A stretch of 64,000 nucleotides of DNA, taken from contig NZ_CP070973.1 of the NCBI RefSeq assembly GCF_017086405.1, positions 6,108,739 to 6,172,738 on the forward strand, written 5' to 3'. A program made the position numbers and the translations under genes. The stretch's first letter is position 1. Every line of letters starts with the position of its first letter. This document shows positions 61,359 to 64,000 of this stretch, one piece after another. Source of the DNA: Mycobacterium gordonae (GTDB lineage Bacteria; Actinomycetota; Actinomycetes; Mycobacteriales; Mycobacteriaceae). A model generated the notes under the pieces. It was not told the origin of the DNA. It saw only the letters and a program-made list of their open reading frames with translations, and did not search any database.

Positions 61359-61832
61359 TCACCGGGCGCGGATGTGGACCTCGCAGTTCAGCGAGGCCTC
61401 CAAGGCGGTGTGAATCCGGCTTTCCGGAACTCGTTCGAGGTCGGCCTCGCGCAACGTGACGTAGACGACGTCGTAGCCGTCGTCACCCGGCTCACGCACG
61501 ATCTCGCCCGACAGGCCGAACGCCGCCAGCACACCGTGCGCGTCGGCGTCGGTTCCCCGGCTGATGAAGGTGACCACGCCGACTCTCGGTTCTGTGCCAA
61601 AGGCCTTGCTGCACAGCTTGGTTGCCGCAGCCGTGGTCGCCTCGACGTCCGCACCGGTGATCAGAAGTTCGACCTCCCGCCGGCTCGGCGGCCTGCCGGC
61701 AAGGTCGTTTTCGACTATCTCAGCACCGATTTCACGAGTGAGACCGAGGAGCGTGGCCATGCCCTCACCTAACTGCGCCGGCGTGAGCACACCGGTCTGG
61801 TCGACATTGACGCGCACCACCGCAGTCCGCAT
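61359..61832 (-). CDS. conserved protein of unknown function
   Basis: 157 residues from ATG 61832 on the minus strand, between two plus-strand genes. It reads as a real protein: 'RTAVVRVNVDQTGVLTPAQLGEGMATLLGL' followed by mixed alpha/beta segments ('VGVVTFISRGTDADAHGVLAAFGLSGEIV'), with ordinary residue use and no repeats. I do not recognise a family. A much longer frame continues upstream but overlaps the NuoF-like gene on the opposite strand and is discounted. Its start is 27 bp from the start of the divergent flavoprotein gene, and it converges on the hydrolase with 5 bp between the stops. Confidence 0.7.
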   Translation of the reverse strand: MRTAVVRVNVDQTGVLTPAQLGEGMATLLGLTREIGAEIVENDLAGRPPSRREVELLITGADVEATTAAATKLCSKAFGTEPRVGVVTFISRGTDADAHGVLAAFGLSGEIVREPGDDGYDVVYVTLREADLERVPESRIHTALEASLNCEVHIRAR

Positions 61833-61859
61833 GCGGCCAAGCCTAACCGGAGCCGGCCG

Positions 61860-63134
61860 ATGACCACCGCCGACGTCGCGATCAGCACCGTCGCCTGGCC
61901 CGGTTTCCCGCCCCGGTTGCTGACCGAAGGCCGCGAAGATCTTGCGGCATATCGCGAACGGGGTGGCTACCGACTGCTCGCCGACGCCGACGCGCTGCTC
62001 GCCGAAGTCGACGCCAGCGGTCTGCTGGGCCGCGGTGGTGCGGCCTTTCCGCTTGCGGTGAAGTTGCACACGGTGCGAGCCAATGGGCGTTGCAGTGGAT
62101 CGGTGGTCGTGGCGAATGGTGAAGAGGGGGAGCCCGCTTCGGTCAAAGACCGCTGGTTGTTGCGCAACCGGCCGCATCTGGTCCTCGACGGGCTGTGCCT
62201 GGCAGCGACGTTGGTCGGCGCCGACCGCGCCTATGTTCTTGTTTCGGAAGCTGATTCGGCGCGCAGCGTCGAGTCGGCGTTGAGCGAACTCGGCTCGCGT
62301 GACGTCAGCATCGAGGTGTTCCCGGTGCAGCCGGGTTATGTGGCCGGCGAGGAGACCGCGGCGGTGCGGGCCGTCGACGGCGGACCGGCCAAGCCGACCG
62401 ACAAGCCGCCGCGCCCCTTCGAATCGGGGGTCGGCGGACGCCCGACGCTGGTGAGCAATGTCGAAACACTGGCCAACCTGGCCTACATCCACGGCCACGG
62501 CTCGGCGGTGTTCCGCGCGCAGGGCACCGTGAAGTCACCGGGCACCTTCCTGGCCACCATCACCGGTGCGGGCAAGCCGGCCGTTCTCTACGAACTCCCG
62601 CACGGCCTGCCTTTCACCGAACTGCTTGCCCGCCATGGTGTTTCGCCGGACATTCTACGGGGCGTCCTGATGGGTGGTTACTTCGCCGGCCTGGTCAACG
62701 GCAGGGTGCTGGAGACCACCCTCGATCACGAGACGATTCGCGGCATCGGCAGCGGTTTGGGCTGCGGCGCAATCTCGTTGATCACCGACGAATGCCCGGT
62801 CGCGGTCGCGGCCGCGGTGTCGGCGTACTTCGACCGCGAGAACGCCGGGCAGTGCGGGTCGTGTTTCAACGGCACCGCCGCCATGGCCGCCGCCGCCGGC
62901 GCCCTGCGCGACGGCGCCGCCACCGCAGAAGATGTCGAGCGGCTGCGCCGCTGGTCGGTGGTGCTGCGGGGCCGCGGTGCCTGCGCAACGCTGGACGCGG
63001 CCTGCAACGTCGCGGCGACCCTGCTCGACCAGTTTCCCGACGAGGTGGCAACCCATCTCGACGGGACATGCCCGGATTGCAGTCTTGGGGCTTATCGCGC
63101 CGAACGCCCCTTCGAGGTAATGGGGGGATCATGA
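61860..63134 (+). CDS. NuoF-like FMN/FeS oxidoreductase subunit
   Basis: 424 residues. 'LLGRGGAAFPLAVK' and 'VVANGEEGEPASVKDRW' are the NADH- and FMN-binding signatures of the complex I 51-kDa subunit; SLBB region about 230-300; near the C-terminus 'GQCGSCFNGTAAM' and 'GRGACATLDAAC' supply Cys for an iron-sulfur cluster, though the standard S-C-G-x-C-x-x-C order is altered. No NuoE or NuoG is nearby; instead a [3Fe-4S] ferredoxin overlaps its stop (ATGA). It is probably an NAD(P)H:ferredoxin reductase feeding that ferredoxin, and not part of complex I. Confidence 0.88.
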   Translation: MTTADVAISTVAWPGFPPRLLTEGREDLAAYRERGGYRLLADADALLAEVDASGLLGRGGAAFPLAVKLHTVRANGRCSGSVVVANGEEGEPASVKDRWLLRNRPHLVLDGLCLAATLVGADRAYVLVSEADSARSVESALSELGSRDVSIEVFPVQPGYVAGEETAAVRAVDGGPAKPTDKPPRPFESGVGGRPTLVSNVETLANLAYIHGHGSAVFRAQGTVKSPGTFLATITGAGKPAVLYELPHGLPFTELLARHGVSPDILRGVLMGGYFAGLVNGRVLETTLDHETIRGIGSGLGCGAISLITDECPVAVAAAVSAYFDRENAGQCGSCFNGTAAMAAAAGALRDGAATAEDVERLRRWSVVLRGRGACATLDAACNVAATLLDQFPDEVATHLDGTCPDCSLGAYRAERPFEVMGGS

Positions 63135-63427
63135 AAATCCGCCTGGACCGCACCATTTGCGACGGCTTCGGTTTGTGTGGCAAGCGTGCACCTGGCTATT
63201 TCACGCTCGACGACTGGGGCTATGCGAGTCTGGCCGGCAACGGCACTGTGCCGGCCGACGACCACGACAAGGTGATGCGGGCGATATTGGACTGCCCGGT
63301 GCACGCCATCACCGAGATCGGCGAGCCCAAACCAAGCATCCCGCAACCCGAACTGCACGACGAAGACGATCCCGCCTCGCACGTCAAGACCGAGGACAAC
63401 GAAGCGGAGTGGGGCTTCATCCGGTGA
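63131..63427 (+). CDS. [3Fe-4S] ferredoxin with acidic tail
   Basis: 98 residues from ATG 63131, overlapping the NuoF-like gene as ATGA. Cys10, Cys16 and Cys55 have the same spacing as the P450 ferredoxin at 14158, with Gly at the usual fourth-ligand place (CDGFGLC), so a 3Fe-4S cluster is likely. A C-terminal tail of about 35 residues (PELHDEDDPASHVKTEDNEAEWGF) is strongly acidic, which may dock the reductase. It may carry electrons to a P450 or another oxygenase outside the window. Confidence 0.9.
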   Translation: MKIRLDRTICDGFGLCGKRAPGYFTLDDWGYASLAGNGTVPADDHDKVMRAILDCPVHAITEIGEPKPSIPQPELHDEDDPASHVKTEDNEAEWGFIR

Positions 63428-64000
63428 CGGGCCGCTGCGCGGGTCTGACCGCGCTGGTGACCGGCAGCAGCAGAGGCCTGGGTAAGGCGATCGCGCAGCG
63501 GTTGGCCGGCGAGGGGGCTACGGTCGCCGTCACCGGCCGCACGATGGAGCCCGACCTCAAATACCAGGGCTCGCTGCAGGAGACACTCGCCGAGATCGCC
63601 GCTGCCGGCGGATCGGCCATCGCCGTCCAAGCCGACCTGTCGAAGACCGAGGACCGTGAGCGCCTGTTCGCCGAGGTAGTGCATTGTATCGGCGCTCCTG
63701 ACATCCTGGTCAACAATGCGGCGGTCACCTTCCTGCGGCCACTCGATGAGTTTCCGGAGCGCCGGGTGCGCCTGATGATGGAGATGCATGTCCTGGCACC
63801 GCTGCACCTGACGCAACTGGCCATCCCCGCGATGCGTGAGCGCCGCCGCGGTTGGGTGCTGAATGTGACCTCCGTAGGCGGCGACCTGCCGAGTGGCCCG
63901 CCCTTCGACGAATTCGACCGCAGCGCGGGATTCGGCATCTACGGCACGGTCAAGGCGGCACTGAACCGGCTGACCAGAAGCCTTGCGGCCGAATTGTATG
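63424..64000 (+). CDS. short-chain dehydrogenase/reductase, 3' end missing
   Basis: It starts at GTG 63424, overlapping the ferredoxin stop (GTGA), and is still open at the window end after 192 residues. 'VTGSSRGLGKAIA' binds NAD(P), 'NNAAV' follows, Ser in 'NVTSVGG', and 'YGTVK' supplies Tyr and Lys. It shares little beyond the fold with the SDR at 13442. Its coupling to the reductase and ferredoxin genes suggests it handles a hydroxylated product in the same pathway. Confidence 0.9.
   Translation, partial: MTGRCAGLTALVTGSSRGLGKAIAQRLAGEGATVAVTGRTMEPDLKYQGSLQETLAEIAAAGGSAIAVQADLSKTEDRERLFAEVVHCIGAPDILVNNAAVTFLRPLDEFPERRVRLMMEMHVLAPLHLTQLAIPAMRERRRGWVLNVTSVGGDLPSGPPFDEFDRSAGFGIYGTVKAALNRLTRSLAAELY

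Noticed and set aside
61833..62498. N-terminal extension of the minus-strand unknown protein
   Set aside because: It would overlap the NuoF-like gene, whose FMN motifs are clear, by more than 600 bp; ATG 61832 gives a compact protein.

Overview
The window looks like the chromosome of a slow-growing Mycobacterium. It is GC-rich and carries a complete mce/yrbE operon, six PE_PGRS genes, PPE-SVP and PPE-MPTR genes, an EsxN-type WXG100 protein and [3Fe-4S] ferredoxins of the mycobacterial P450 type. PE_PGRS and MPTR genes are essentially confined to slow growers. No rRNA, tRNA, CRISPR array, insertion sequence, integrase or replication origin was seen.

Layout. (1) 1-780: the 3' end of an Mce-associated protein and a small secreted protein, both plus strand. 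(2) 791-10145: a minus-strand operon yrbEA-yrbEB-mceA-B-C-D-E-F, with most genes overlapping or abutting. (3) 10423-20270: a catabolic cluster with class III CoA-transferase and aldehyde dehydrogenase (minus), SDR, [3Fe-4S] ferredoxin and P450 (plus), two acyl-CoA dehydrogenase subunits (minus), a SnoaL-like protein and an epimerase-like protein (plus), then a nitroreductase (minus). (4) 20715-54736: a PE/PPE region with six PE_PGRS genes (one frameshifted), three PPE genes including one of 2,854 residues, and an orphan EsxN-like gene. Interspersed are three closely related LysR regulators, a TetR regulator, a methyltransferase, a CocE/NonD hydrolase, a LigI-like amidohydrolase and a second CoA-transferase. 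(5) 54899-55739: a decayed phosphotransferase pseudogene. (6) 55948-64000: a DUF4189 secreted protein and a second catabolic cluster with a carboxymuconolactone-decarboxylase-like protein, hydroxyisobutyrate-type dehydrogenase, two ACMSD-like amidohydrolases, Rieske ferredoxin, alpha/beta hydrolase, NuoF-like flavoprotein, [3Fe-4S] ferredoxin and an SDR that runs off the end.

Two regulatory networks can be read from the DNA. First, nine promoters in 30.5-54.9 kb share one composite architecture: a 15-bp dyad (TTGCG-N5-CGCAA, sometimes imperfect), then 26 bp further on an element ending at a TRGACS-type -35, then a TANNGT -10 after 17-18 bp. The dyad is centred about 66 bp before the expected transcription start, the classical place for a LysR-type recognition site. 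These promoters serve five PE_PGRS genes, two PPE genes, a CoA-transferase and one of the three LysR genes. I infer a LysR-controlled PE/PPE regulon and regard this as the most novel content here. Second, a 15-bp operator (GAGAAT-N3-ATTCTC and one-mismatch variants) lies before the aldehyde dehydrogenase, the SDR, the acyl-CoA dehydrogenase/SnoaL pair and, 40 kb away, the first amidohydrolase of the second cluster. It ties the two catabolic clusters into one probable regulon for import (Mce), CoA activation and oxidation of a hydrophobic, perhaps cyclic, carbon source. The substrate cannot be named from sequence alone.
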